Origin: an uncultured Aquimarina sp.
GTDB taxonomy: Bacteria > Bacteroidota > Bacteroidia > Flavobacteriales > Flavobacteriaceae
Direction of reading: 5' to 3'
DNA length: 64,000 nucleotides
Assembly (NCBI GenBank): GCA_947500505.1
Contig: CANMSL010000015.1
Coordinates: forward strand, 1 to 64,000
The first letter of the stretch is position 1. The number at the start of each line of letters is the position of its first letter. A program made the translations under genes and the position numbers. The notes under the pieces are model-generated. The model saw only the letters and a program-made list of their open reading frames with translations. It had not been told where the DNA came from and searched no databases. Below are positions 24,809 through 33,649 of the stretch, in pieces.

Positions 24809-26779
24809 ATGCGTCTATCTCTACTTTTTACTATATTTCTTTCAATTTCATTTTTGAGTATTTCACAAGAAAATTATAACTATAAAAATATGGTTGTTAG
24901 CGAAGGGGATTTAAAAGGAAATCGCTACGAAAAAGACACTACAGCAAATGCTTTTTACATATATGAAAAAGGATTTAGCAGAATTGAAAATGGAAGAAAT
25001 TATAATCTCTTAACTGATTATAGTGCAAAAGTTAAAATACTAACCAAAGAAGGATATAGCAAAAGTACTATTGAAGTTTTTTTATACAGAAATAAGAACA
25101 ACAAAGAAATCTTCAGAAATCTAATTGCATATACCCACAATCTTGAAAACGGTAAAATCGTAAAAACCAAGGTACAAGAAAACAATGTATATCAGGAAAA
25201 ATATAATGAGCATTATACTTTGGTAAAATTTACCTTTCCGAATGTAAAACCTGGTTCTGTAATTACCTATTCATACCAAACTGAATCTCCGTTTAAATTC
25301 AATTTTAAAGGGTGGGATTTCCAGGATGATATTCCCAAGTTATACAGTGAATGTGAAGCTGATTTACCTGGAAACTTTGTTTATAATATTAGATTGGTTG
25401 GACCACTAAAACTTGATGTAAAAGAAAACTTCATAAAAAAAGAATGTCTAGAGGTAGGTTATGGAGGTGTAGCAGATTGTTCTCATAGCGTATATGCCAT
25501 GAAAGATATTCCTGCATTTAGGGAAGAAAAATTCATGACTGCTAAAAAGAATTACTTTTCCAGAATAGAATATGAACTCAAAGAATATAAAGGTTTTGAC
25601 GGTGTTCATAAAAAATACACCGATACCTGGAAAAATGTAGACAAGGAGCTTAAAACAAAAAAGGCTATTGGAACACAACTGAGAAAAACAAATATTACCA
25701 AGAACCTGTTACCAGAATCAATCATAACAATGCCGATAGGTTTAGACAAGGCAAAAGCAATATACAGGCACATAACAGATACGTACACCTGGAATGAAAA
25801 GTATCGTATTTTTACAGAGGTAGAAATAAAAGAGATTATAAAATCCAAAGTTGGCAATGTAGGCGGAATCAATATCCTGCTTCACAACATATTTGAAGAA
25901 CAAGAATTTTCTGTAAAACCTGTTTTATTATCTACTAGAAATAATGGATATGCCACTACCATACATCCTGTGCTTTCAGATTTTAATTATTTGATTGTCC
26001 AATTATCATTGGATAATCAAACCTATTTACTCGATGCTACTGAAAAACAGTTAGCATTCGGACAGCTTCCATTCAGATGCCTGAATCAACAAGGAAGGCT
26101 ATTGGATTTTAAAAATGGAAGCTCCTGGATTGATATAAAACCAAGTGACAATTCTTCTGTTAATTATAGAGAAAAAATTAAATTAACAGATGAATCCACG
26201 CTCGAAGGGACATCGAATTATTTGTATTATGGATATCACGCTCTTTATAAAAGAAAATCATTTCAGAAAACATCTAAAAAACAATTCCTTAATAAAATTT
26301 TAAATACTGAAGAAAATATCTTTATTACCGAAGCAAGTGTAAAAAACGAAAATGAGATCGAAAAACCTTTTATCGAAAAAGTCAGTTATAAGAAAACAAC
26401 AGAGACACTTGAAGGTCTTATATATCTCAGACCTTTTACGAAACCCTTTTTCAAGGAAAATCCTTTTAAGTTAAATGAAAGAACCTATCCTGTCGATTTC
26501 GGGTTTAAAGATTCTTATTTATACATTGTTTTCATAGAAGTTCCTGACAATTATGAATATATAGACATTCCAAAAAGCAGGAACTATGCGCTTCCTGGAA
26601 AATTAGGAACACTAAGTGTAAATTTTCAGTTACAAGGAAATCGATTACTAATAAATCATTCGATTACGTTTCTATCCCCCTATTATCCCACAGAATATTA
26701 TGAATCCCTTAAAGAATTCTTTAATTTGATTGTAGACATAGAGAACAACACAGTGATAACGATCAAAAAAACCAGCTAA
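24809..26779 (+). CDS. DUF3857 exported protein with transglutaminase-like domain
   Basis: 656 residues starting with a signal peptide (LLFTIFLSISFLSISQ). A GTG 33 nt upstream is in frame but would extend the signal. A DUF3857 beta domain covers about 45-240 and a transglutaminase-like fold about 310-430. The usual catalytic Cys is not seen: the place reads KVGNVGGINILL, while LLDAT supplies the Asp. Flavobacterial relatives, as I recall, are similar, so the domain is probably structural or protein-binding. A C-terminal DUF3858-like part follows. Function unknown. Confidence 0.82.
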   Translation: MRLSLLFTIFLSISFLSISQENYNYKNMVVSEGDLKGNRYEKDTTANAFYIYEKGFSRIENGRNYNLLTDYSAKVKILTKEGYSKSTIEVFLYRNKNNKEIFRNLIAYTHNLENGKIVKTKVQENNVYQEKYNEHYTLVKFTFPNVKPGSVITYSYQTESPFKFNFKGWDFQDDIPKLYSECEADLPGNFVYNIRLVGPLKLDVKENFIKKECLEVGYGGVADCSHSVYAMKDIPAFREEKFMTAKKNYFSRIEYELKEYKGFDGVHKKYTDTWKNVDKELKTKKAIGTQLRKTNITKNLLPESIITMPIGLDKAKAIYRHITDTYTWNEKYRIFTEVEIKEIIKSKVGNVGGINILLHNIFEEQEFSVKPVLLSTRNNGYATTIHPVLSDFNYLIVQLSLDNQTYLLDATEKQLAFGQLPFRCLNQQGRLLDFKNGSSWIDIKPSDNSSVNYREKIKLTDESTLEGTSNYLYYGYHALYKRKSFQKTSKKQFLNKILNTEENIFITEASVKNENEIEKPFIEKVSYKKTTETLEGLIYLRPFTKPFFKENPFKLNERTYPVDFGFKDSYLYIVFIEVPDNYEYIDIPKSRNYALPGKLGTLSVNFQLQGNRLLINHSITFLSPYYPTEYYESLKEFFNLIVDIENNTVITIKKTS

Positions 26780-26810
26780 TTTTTTAGTATTTTCGTTAAA
26801 ACATTCGATT

Positions 26811-27647
26811 TTGAATCAGAAATTACATACCAGAAACTGGAAAGAAACGCTACATGAAATTATTTATGAAGCTGATACTCCTTTAGGTAAAATCTTTGAT
26901 GTGTTACTCCTAATTCTGATACTACTAAGCATCATATTTGTCATGATGGAAAGTGTTAAAGGACTTCCTGAAAAAACATATGAATTTCTTTATTATGCTG
27001 AATGGGTGATAACTATCTTTTTTACTTTTGAGTATATTGCCAGAGTCATCTCTATAAAGCAACCTTCCAAATATATATTTAGCTTCTACGGAATTATTGA
27101 TTTAGTATCTACTATACCTCTTTACCTATCATTCTTTATGGTAGGTTCTAGTGCTTTATTAACCGTAAGAGCTCTAAGATTATTACGAGTCTTCAGGATA
27201 TTAAAAATTTCACGATATATAGGTGAATCTAATAAGCTTGCTAAAGCAATCAGGGAAAGTAGAGCAAAAATCCTTGTTTTTTTATTCGCAGTAGTCGTTG
27301 TTTGTATTATTACTGGTACTTTAATGTATATTATCGAAGGAGAAGAAAGTGGGTTTAAGAGTATTCCGATTAGTGTTTATTGGTGCATCGTAACCTTAAC
27401 AACCGTGGGGTATGGAGATATTGCACCAGTAACACCCATTGGTCAGCTTCTTGCTGCGCTGATTATGATTATGGGATATGGAATTATTGCGGTACCTACA
27501 GGAATAGTGAGTGCAGAATACGCTGCCAGTCAAAAAGCTTCGATCGTTAATGTAAACTCTCAGGCATGTTCTAATTGCAATGCAAGAAAACATCAGGATG
27601 GAGCTAAATATTGCCATAACTGCGGACATACATTATATAATGATTAA
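26811..27647 (+). CDS. voltage-gated potassium channel with C-terminal zinc ribbon
   Basis: 278-residue six-span Kv-type channel. S4 is ALLTVRALRLLRVFRILK with Arg at every third place, the pore loop has the filter TLTTVGYGD, and S6 follows (GYGIIAVPTGIVSAEY). The cytosolic tail ends in a zinc-ribbon-like CSNCNARKHQDGAKYCHNC. The start is TTG: no ATG precedes residue 45, the 44 earlier residues (NWKETLHEIIYEADTPLGK) match family N-termini, and a near-consensus TATTTTCG lies at about 26789-26796. It overlaps miaA by 8 nt. Confidence 0.9.
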   Translation: MNQKLHTRNWKETLHEIIYEADTPLGKIFDVLLLILILLSIIFVMMESVKGLPEKTYEFLYYAEWVITIFFTFEYIARVISIKQPSKYIFSFYGIIDLVSTIPLYLSFFMVGSSALLTVRALRLLRVFRILKISRYIGESNKLAKAIRESRAKILVFLFAVVVVCIITGTLMYIIEGEESGFKSIPISVYWCIVTLTTVGYGDIAPVTPIGQLLAALIMIMGYGIIAVPTGIVSAEYAASQKASIVNVNSQACSNCNARKHQDGAKYCHNCGHTLYND

Positions 27648-28542
27648 AACTCTAATCGTATTAGTAGGCCCAACTGCCATAGGAAAAACAAAGTTAAGTA
27701 TCGAATTGGCTAAGTACTTTAATTGTGAAATTGTTTCTGCGGACAGTAGACAGTTCTATAAAGAAATGCGCATCGGAACAGCTGTTCCTGATAAGGACGA
27801 GCTAGAACAAGTTACACATCATTTTATACAGCATATAAGTATCCGGAAAAATTACTCTGTGGGCGACTTTGAAAAAGATGCTCTAAGTAAACTCAGCCAG
27901 CTTTTTGAAGAAAATAAATATACTATTCTTGTAGGTGGTTCCGGATTATATATTGATGCTGTCACGAAGGGATTGGATAGTTTCCCGAATATTTCGGAAG
28001 AAATACGGTCAACTTTGAAAAAACGGTTTGATGATGAAGGAATAGAAAGTCTGCAGCAGGAACTAAAAGTTTTGGATCCTGTATATTTTGAAAAAGTAGA
28101 TATTCAAAATAAACATAGGGTAATGAGGGCTTTAGAAGTTTGTATCGGAAGTGGCAAGCCTTATTCTTCATTCATTAACAAATCGCCAAAAAAACGTCCC
28201 TTTCATATTATTAAAATTGGTCTTACGGCAGAAAGAGAAATTATTTATGAAAGAATAAACCAACGGGTGGATTTGATGATGGAAGCTGGCCTACTTAATG
28301 AAGCAAAAAACTTATATCCTTACAAATCCTTAAACGCATTGAATACTGTAGGTTACAAAGAAATTTTTGAATTTATAGATGGTAATTATGATCTGGATTA
28401 TGCCGTGTCTGAAATAAAAAAAAATACGCGTCGTTTTGCGAAGAGACAACTTACCTGGTTTCGAAAAGATCAGGAAATAACCTGGTTTGATTATAAAGAC
28501 AACCCAGAATCAGTTATAACGTACATTAAAAAATCGCTATAG
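27640..28542 (+). CDS. miaA: tRNA dimethylallyltransferase
   Basis: 300-residue enzyme that adds a dimethylallyl group to A37 of tRNAs reading UNN codons. The P-loop GPTAIGKTKL begins at residue 9; DSRQFYKEMRIGTA, VGGSGLYIDAVTKGLD, NKHRVMRALEV and the C-terminal TRRFAKRQLTWFRKD are all present. The frame is open 60 nt further upstream, but MIKTLIVLVGPT is the normal N-terminus and overlaps the channel gene by 8 nt, suggesting coupled translation. The stop codon lies within the terminator stem. Confidence 0.96.
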   Translation: MIKTLIVLVGPTAIGKTKLSIELAKYFNCEIVSADSRQFYKEMRIGTAVPDKDELEQVTHHFIQHISIRKNYSVGDFEKDALSKLSQLFEENKYTILVGGSGLYIDAVTKGLDSFPNISEEIRSTLKKRFDDEGIESLQQELKVLDPVYFEKVDIQNKHRVMRALEVCIGSGKPYSSFINKSPKKRPFHIIKIGLTAEREIIYERINQRVDLMMEAGLLNEAKNLYPYKSLNALNTVGYKEIFEFIDGNYDLDYAVSEIKKNTRRFAKRQLTWFRKDQEITWFDYKDNPESVITYIKKSL

Positions 28543-28565
28543 TTAAATTCTTTATAGCGATTTTT
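28529..28565. terminator. bidirectional terminator of miaA and the response regulator
   Basis: Thirteen-base perfect arms AAAAATCGCTATA and TATAGCGATTTTT with an 11-nt loop. T-rich flanks occur in both directions between convergent genes. The left arm includes the miaA stop codon. Confidence 0.85.
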
Positions 28566-28586
28566 TAATATAGTCAGTTACCGTTA

Positions 28587-29300
28587 TTATGATTCATCAC
28601 TTCGCACTACAAGTCTGAATCCTTCTCCGTGAATATTTAGAATTTCCACGTTTTCATCTTTCTTTAAATACTTTCTTAGTTTAGCAATGTATACATCCAT
28701 ACTTCGGGAAGTAAAATAATTATCATCTCTCCATATTTTTGTAAGCGCAAGCTCTCTAGGCATCAAATCGTTAAGATGCAATGCTAACAAACGTAAAAGT
28801 TCATTTTCTTTAGGAGATAATTTTATAGGCTCTTCTTCTTTAAACGTCAAAAATCGAAGTTTAGAATTTAGGTGAAATCCACCAATCTTAAATTCAAATT
28901 GTTTACTATCTGCAACAGATTCTGTACTCTTCCGCTGCATTATAGCTTGTATTTTCATTAATAGTACTTCACTATCAAAAGGCTTATTAAGATAATCATC
29001 AGCGCCGACTTTGTACCCTTTAAGCACATCCTCCTTCATTGCTTTTGCCGTCAGGAAAATGATAGGGACCTCTTCATTTTTATCTCTGATTTCTTTTGCT
29101 AGTGTAAATCCGTCTTTGTAAGGCATCATTACATCCAGGATACACATATCATAATCATCCTTTTTGAATTTTTCAAAGCCTTCCATACCATTTTTAGCGT
29201 GTACGACATCATAATCATTCATTACAAGATAATCCTTTAATACTGTTCCAAAATTCGGATCATCTTCTACAAGCAAAATCTTTTTGTTTTCTGTTTCCAT
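28587..29300 (-). CDS. OmpR-family response regulator (RprY-like)
   Basis: 237 residues: receiver domain with the acidic pair in LLVEDDPN, phosphoacceptor Asp 56 in CILDVMMP, FLTAK and the Lys in LNKPFDS; then a winged-helix DNA-binding domain from about 130 (LSPKENELLRLLALH, SMDVYIAKLRKYLK). It starts 3 nt after the histidine kinase stop and is clearly its partner. The closest named system I recall is RprXY of Bacteroides; targets here are unknown. Confidence 0.93.
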   Translation of the reverse strand: METENKKILLVEDDPNFGTVLKDYLVMNDYDVVHAKNGMEGFEKFKKDDYDMCILDVMMPYKDGFTLAKEIRDKNEEVPIIFLTAKAMKEDVLKGYKVGADDYLNKPFDSEVLLMKIQAIMQRKSTESVADSKQFEFKIGGFHLNSKLRFLTFKEEEPIKLSPKENELLRLLALHLNDLMPRELALTKIWRDDNYFTSRSMDVYIAKLRKYLKKDENVEILNIHGEGFRLVVRSDES

Positions 29301-29303
29301 ATT

Positions 29304-30872
29304 TTAAGATATTAACGGTAATTTAGTTATAAATGTGGAGCCCTTTCCTCGCTCACTCTCCACCCATATCTGACCATGATGGTCATCTATAATTCTTTTC
29401 ACATATGTTAATCCCAGTCCGTGACCTTTTACATTATGCAAATCTCCGGTATGTTCTCTAAAAAACTTTTCGAAGATTTTTTTCTGTGCTACTTTACTCA
29501 TCCCCACTCCCTGATCACGAATTTTAAGAACAATACTATTTTTTACATTCTCTGTATAGATATCAATTTTTGGTGCTTCTTCAGAGTACTTAATCGCATT
29601 ATCTAAAACATTTACCACAACATTTGTCATATGACTTTCATTAGCCAGAACACTAGATTTAAGGGCTCCTAAGTGGGTCTTAATATACCCTTCTCTATTT
29701 TCCACTATCAATGAAACATGAGTTATCGCATCTTCGATTATATCATGTAATTCGAGTCTTTCTTTTTTAATATTTAACTCATTTTTCTCCAGTTGTGATA
29801 TTCGTAACACATTTTCCACCTGTGTAAGCATTCTTTTATTCTCTTCGCGTATCATCGTAATGTATCGCTTTACCTTATCCTTATCATCAGCGATTTTAGG
29901 ATTTTTAATAGCATCTAGCGCCAGATTAATGGTAGCGATAGGTGTTTTAAGCTCGTGCGTCATATTGTTAATAAAATCCGTCTTTATCTGCGAAATTTGT
30001 CTTTGTTGTAATAATTGAGATAAAGCACTGGAATATGCTACCACAATAACCAACGTAAAAATTATTGACAAAATTGCCATTCCTTTTATAGTCGATAATA
30101 TATATCTATTCTTACCAGTAAAATTTACATACAACTGATAAAGGCTCGACCCATCTTCATTATTAACAAATAGAGGTACAGCAAAGGTATTACCATCACT
30201 TTCATTCGTACTAAAATCATCAGAACGTACCCGAGTAGCCAAAGCATTACTATAGATGGCATACTCAAAATCAACTTTCATATCACGCTCGGCTAATTCT
30301 CTTTTAAGTAATTTTTCTACTTCTTCCTTTTTCACCCTTCGATGAATAGGAATAAAATTTGCCAGTTGATCTATCACAATTTCATAATCCCTGCGCTGTA
30401 AATCTGTAAGCGCACTTAATCTATCCAATTTTGACTTAGACCTCTGCCGAGTCTGATTGTTTTCAGGATCATCATCAACTATTTCTGCATTTCGATTTAA
30501 AATATCTTTTAATCTAATTGTATCAATATTGAAATCAATAAATGATGAAAAAAGTTTAGAATCCTCTTCTAAAACACCATCACCAAAAGCAAACGACCCT
30601 CTATCAAAGCCTATGTCCAAGAGCTGTTGTATTGTTTTATTATCAGGCTCTTTTATACTATCTAAAATCTCCTGCAAGGGATAATACATTTCTTCAAACT
30701 CCCTATATTCTATCTTATTAGAAACAGAAATCAATATTTGCTTTGCATTAAAAGAAAACTGCTCTCTATTATTCTCTACTGTATTCTGAATCCAATATCC
30801 CTGAACAAAAATAATACCTATCAAGGATAAACTCATCAGGAGTATTAGCAATGCGAATAACCTTTTATTCAT
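29304..30872 (-). CDS. sensor histidine kinase (RprX-like)
   Basis: 522 residues. One transmembrane helix lies near 6-28, a periplasmic sensor region of about 230 residues follows, and a second helix sits near 260-282. The HisKA domain has His 306 in MTHELKTPIA; the ATPase has NVLDNAIKYS (N box), DQGVGM (G1) and GHGLGLTYVKRI (G2). The periplasmic part has no recognised sensory fold. It is first in a two-gene operon with the response regulator. A -7 box ends 4 nt before its ATG, so its mRNA may lack a leader. Confidence 0.93.
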   Translation of the reverse strand: MNKRLFALLILLMSLSLIGIIFVQGYWIQNTVENNREQFSFNAKQILISVSNKIEYREFEEMYYPLQEILDSIKEPDNKTIQQLLDIGFDRGSFAFGDGVLEEDSKLFSSFIDFNIDTIRLKDILNRNAEIVDDDPENNQTRQRSKSKLDRLSALTDLQRRDYEIVIDQLANFIPIHRRVKKEEVEKLLKRELAERDMKVDFEYAIYSNALATRVRSDDFSTNESDGNTFAVPLFVNNEDGSSLYQLYVNFTGKNRYILSTIKGMAILSIIFTLVIVVAYSSALSQLLQQRQISQIKTDFINNMTHELKTPIATINLALDAIKNPKIADDKDKVKRYITMIREENKRMLTQVENVLRISQLEKNELNIKKERLELHDIIEDAITHVSLIVENREGYIKTHLGALKSSVLANESHMTNVVVNVLDNAIKYSEEAPKIDIYTENVKNSIVLKIRDQGVGMSKVAQKKIFEKFFREHTGDLHNVKGHGLGLTYVKRIIDDHHGQIWVESERGKGSTFITKLPLIS

Positions 30873-30876
30873 AGGT

Positions 30877-30884
30877 CAAAAGTA
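30877..30884 (-). promoter_or_regulatory. -7 box directly before the histidine kinase gene
   Basis: The minus strand reads TACTTTTG, an exact TAnnTTTG match, with 4 nt between it and the ATG of the kinase. Confidence 0.5.
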
Positions 30885-30956
30885 AGACTTTAACATTTAG
30901 CTACTTTACGGTTTAACCAAATGTTAACAAAATGAAATATTAGGAAAATAATGCAA

Positions 30957-31535
30957 TTAAAGGATAATTTTATTATGGATTTTATTAACTTGAAGCCAAG
31001 TTTCTTCTAATTCCGTATTATTTATAACGAAATCTGCTAAAGGAATCTTTTTAGAATCTTCCCATTGGTTTTTCAACCTGGCGAGAATCTGCGATCTAGT
31101 CGTGTTATCTCTTTTTAATACTCTTTCTATTCGTATCTCTTCTGGAGCGGTAACTAGAATTGTATAATCGCATTGTTGATATCCCCCATTTTCAAACAAT
31201 ATAGCCGCCTCTTTGATTACATATGTGGATATTTGCTCATTTTTCCAGTTAATAAAATGAGCTGCCACGGCTGGATGGACTATAGAATTGAGCTTTTCTA
31301 AAAGTTCTTTATTATTAAAAACTTTATCGGCAATAAATGGTCGATTTAATTCATCATTGACATATGAATTCTTACCCAATAAATCTATAATACGCTTCTT
31401 TACATTGGAGTCTTTGTTCATCATTTTTTTTGCTTCGTCATCTGCTATATAAATTGGCACCCCAAGCCTTTCAAACATTTTAGCAACGGTTGATTTTCCG
31501 CTTCCTATTCCTCCTGTTAGTCCAACTACTTTCAC
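30957..31535 (-). CDS. coaE: dephospho-CoA kinase
   Basis: Final step of coenzyme A synthesis: ATP-dependent phosphorylation of the 3'-OH of dephospho-CoA. The 192 residues have the P-loop LTGGIGSGKSTVAK at the N-terminus, the DDEAKKMM acidic motif and the lid segment with basic residues (IRIERVLKRDNTTRSQILARL). Length and order are standard. It is 2 nt after the YbbR-like gene, the last gene of a three-gene operon. coaBC is 6 kb away, also on the minus strand. Confidence 0.95.
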   Translation of the reverse strand: MKVVGLTGGIGSGKSTVAKMFERLGVPIYIADDEAKKMMNKDSNVKKRIIDLLGKNSYVNDELNRPFIADKVFNNKELLEKLNSIVHPAVAAHFINWKNEQISTYVIKEAAILFENGGYQQCDYTILVTAPEEIRIERVLKRDNTTRSQILARLKNQWEDSKKIPLADFVINNTELEETWLQVNKIHNKIIL

Positions 31536-31537
31536 TT

Positions 31538-32497
31538 TTAATTTAGAATTACAAATTGAACCTGTTTATCCTGCAAACGAACATCGTGAATAGATTCTGG
31601 CATATCTACTAATTCTAGTATCAAAAAGGGACTATCCTCAGAAACCTTTTTATAATCGGCAATTACTTTAAAATCCCGAATATTAATTTCATTATATTTA
31701 TCCAGACCGACTCTATAAACAACTTTAACTTCTTTTGGAAAGATTTTAATCACTCGATCCTCTGGAACATTAACGAGTGTAATGGGAACCTCTTGGCTTC
31801 CTTCAGTAAATTTGCTAACGGTAATCGACGCTTCTATTTCTTTAGGAACTGCTTCAATTTTTGGTGGCAAATTATCAATTTTAATAGGTAAAACAGTTCT
31901 AAAATCGTTATTTAGTCCATTTAGCTCTAGATTCTCTGTGACGATAAATAGTATGGTATCAACTATACTTTCTGGTCCACTGATCATAATAGAGTCTGGT
32001 GAAAGAACAACACCTTTATCGCTTCCGTATCCCGGAGCGTATTCTATTTCTTTTGATATTCTTACGGGAACTTTCTTTTCTAAATTAATATCCAGTTTTA
32101 CATGCAGTGTATCTTTTTGAATAGAAAGTATTCTCCCTTTAAATTTCAATTTATTCTTTAAGGTTTGGTTTGCTTCTTTGGTATAAAAATAATAATCTCT
32201 ATTTGTTGTCTCAATTGCATTAGCAATATCAAATTGAATCTTAGGATTACTCCAGATATGATTAATTAATCTAAAACCGTTTCCGTTCAGTGTTAACTTT
32301 AACGTTTGGTCACTATTATCATTCAAAACCCTATTATCCGGTAAATTAGTATATTGAATATCTACCACTACCTCCTGAGTATAATTCTTAGAAAATTGTA
32401 TAAAAAGCCATAAAACGGAAGTAAATACCAAAAAAAATAAAAATGTTTTCACATTATTTCTTTTTAAAGAAAATCTACTCAATTTAGTTTTGGACAT
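31538..32497 (-). CDS. YbbR-like (CdaR family) domain protein
   Basis: 319 residues with one N-terminal transmembrane helix (FLFFLVFTSVLWLFIQF) and an extracytoplasmic part built of repeated YbbR domains: VVDIQYTNLPDNR, VPVRISKEIEYAPGY, ISGPESIVDTI and VPITLVNVPEDR mark them. In Firmicutes CdaR regulates the diadenylate cyclase CdaA; no cdaA is adjacent here, so that role is only a family hint. It lies between the glycosyltransferase gene (5 nt) and coaE (2 nt). Confidence 0.85.
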   Translation of the reverse strand: MSKTKLSRFSLKRNNVKTFLFFLVFTSVLWLFIQFSKNYTQEVVVDIQYTNLPDNRVLNDNSDQTLKLTLNGNGFRLINHIWSNPKIQFDIANAIETTNRDYYFYTKEANQTLKNKLKFKGRILSIQKDTLHVKLDINLEKKVPVRISKEIEYAPGYGSDKGVVLSPDSIMISGPESIVDTILFIVTENLELNGLNNDFRTVLPIKIDNLPPKIEAVPKEIEASITVSKFTEGSQEVPITLVNVPEDRVIKIFPKEVKVVYRVGLDKYNEINIRDFKVIADYKKVSEDSPFLILELVDMPESIHDVRLQDKQVQFVILN

Positions 32498-32502
32498 AGG
32501 TG

Positions 32503-33507
32503 CTATTTTGAAAAGAACAATTTCTTAAATTTTTGTTCCGGAACTTTTTTCAATAGATGAATATAATAATAAGATTTTAGGAATCCTTTCCCATAACCAT
32601 AAAATTGCACTGAAACAGCCACAACAGACTGATAACCAATAACCAAACTTTTATAGCTCAGAGTAGCATTTACAAAAATAATAACAAAATACAATAGCCA
32701 GAAACCTATGAAATACCAGTATCCCAATAAAGCGGCGATCGCAGAAAAAACTGAATATGCGATAAACAAAGTTGGAAACCAATAAGTAAGTTTAGAAGTT
32801 TCTGGGTGCCAATGATTTAGTATTGGTCTTACCAGTCCAAATTTATTGACCTGAGTATAAAATTTATTCCACGATATTCTTCTTTTATGAAACACTTTGG
32901 CATTTGGTATCAAAGCCGTTTCATAACCTAGTTTCCAAAGTCGGATGGTAAGATCGGGGTCTTCACCCGGATGAATATTCCCAAAACCACCTGAAGTTTC
33001 AAAAGCCTCCTTAGATATTCCCATATTAAAACTCCTCGGCTGGAATTTGCCTAAGGTACTTTTTCTTCCTCTGATTCCTCCTGTAGTGAGATATGAAGTC
33101 ATACTAAAGCTTATAGCCTTCTGTAAGTTAGAAAAGTCTTTATGAGCATCATCGGGACCTCCAAAACAATGCACAAAGTTTTCTGATAAAAATTCAGCTA
33201 CCTCAGACAAATAGTTTTTAGGCAAAATCACATCACTATCCAATATAAGAAAATAGTTTCCATTTGCTTTTTGCATTCCATAATTACGAGAGTCACCTGG
33301 ACCTGTATTTGGTTTTTCATAATAACTTATCCGTAATTGATCTTTATATGATTTAATTATATCCTTAGAAGTTTCTGATGAACCATCTTCAATAATTACG
33401 ATCTCATACGGCTGATCATAATCCAGTTCGACCATGCTACTTAACAACTCATTTATTTCATTAGGCCTGTTATAAACAGGGACAATAAAAGAAAAAGAAA
33501 TATTCAT
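32503..33507 (-). CDS. family 2 glycosyltransferase, membrane-associated
   Basis: 334 residues. A GT-A domain has SFIVPVYNRPNEI at the start, the nucleotide and metal motif LILDSDVI, and the acceptor-side GGFGNIHPGEDPDLTIRLWKLG. It is followed by three C-terminal hydrophobic spans (about 240-305). It should transfer a sugar onto a lipid or polysaccharide at the inner membrane; donor and acceptor are unknown. The frame is open for 7 more codons, but the -7 box position fixes the start at MNISFSF. It heads the operon with ybbR and coaE. Confidence 0.87.
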   Translation of the reverse strand: MNISFSFIVPVYNRPNEINELLSSMVELDYDQPYEIVIIEDGSSETSKDIIKSYKDQLRISYYEKPNTGPGDSRNYGMQKANGNYFLILDSDVILPKNYLSEVAEFLSENFVHCFGGPDDAHKDFSNLQKAISFSMTSYLTTGGIRGRKSTLGKFQPRSFNMGISKEAFETSGGFGNIHPGEDPDLTIRLWKLGYETALIPNAKVFHKRRISWNKFYTQVNKFGLVRPILNHWHPETSKLTYWFPTLFIAYSVFSAIAALLGYWYFIGFWLLYFVIIFVNATLSYKSLVIGYQSVVAVSVQFYGYGKGFLKSYYYIHLLKKVPEQKFKKLFFSK

Positions 33508-33511
33508 ATAA

Positions 33512-33519
33512 CAAAGGTA
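33512..33519 (-). promoter_or_regulatory. -7 box directly before the glycosyltransferase gene
   Basis: The minus strand reads TACCTTTG, an exact TAnnTTTG match, with 4 nt to the ATG at 33507. The alternative upstream start at 33528 would lie outside the transcript. Confidence 0.5.
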
Positions 33520-33593
33520 AGTAAACAAAACATCCCACCATAAAGTGAGATTATGATTTTAATTATTCAGAAAAATAGAAAATAGAAAAAAAT

Positions 33594-33626
33594 AAAAAGC
33601 TTAACTCCTTTAGAATTAAGCTTTTT
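33594..33626 (-). terminator. terminator of fabI
   Basis: Perfect 11-bp arms AAAAAGCTTAA and TTAAGCTTTTT with an 11-nt loop. On the minus strand it is followed by a T-rich run 24 nt after the fabI stop. Confidence 0.8.
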
Positions 33627-33649
33627 AAACTTTATACTATATATGGTGC

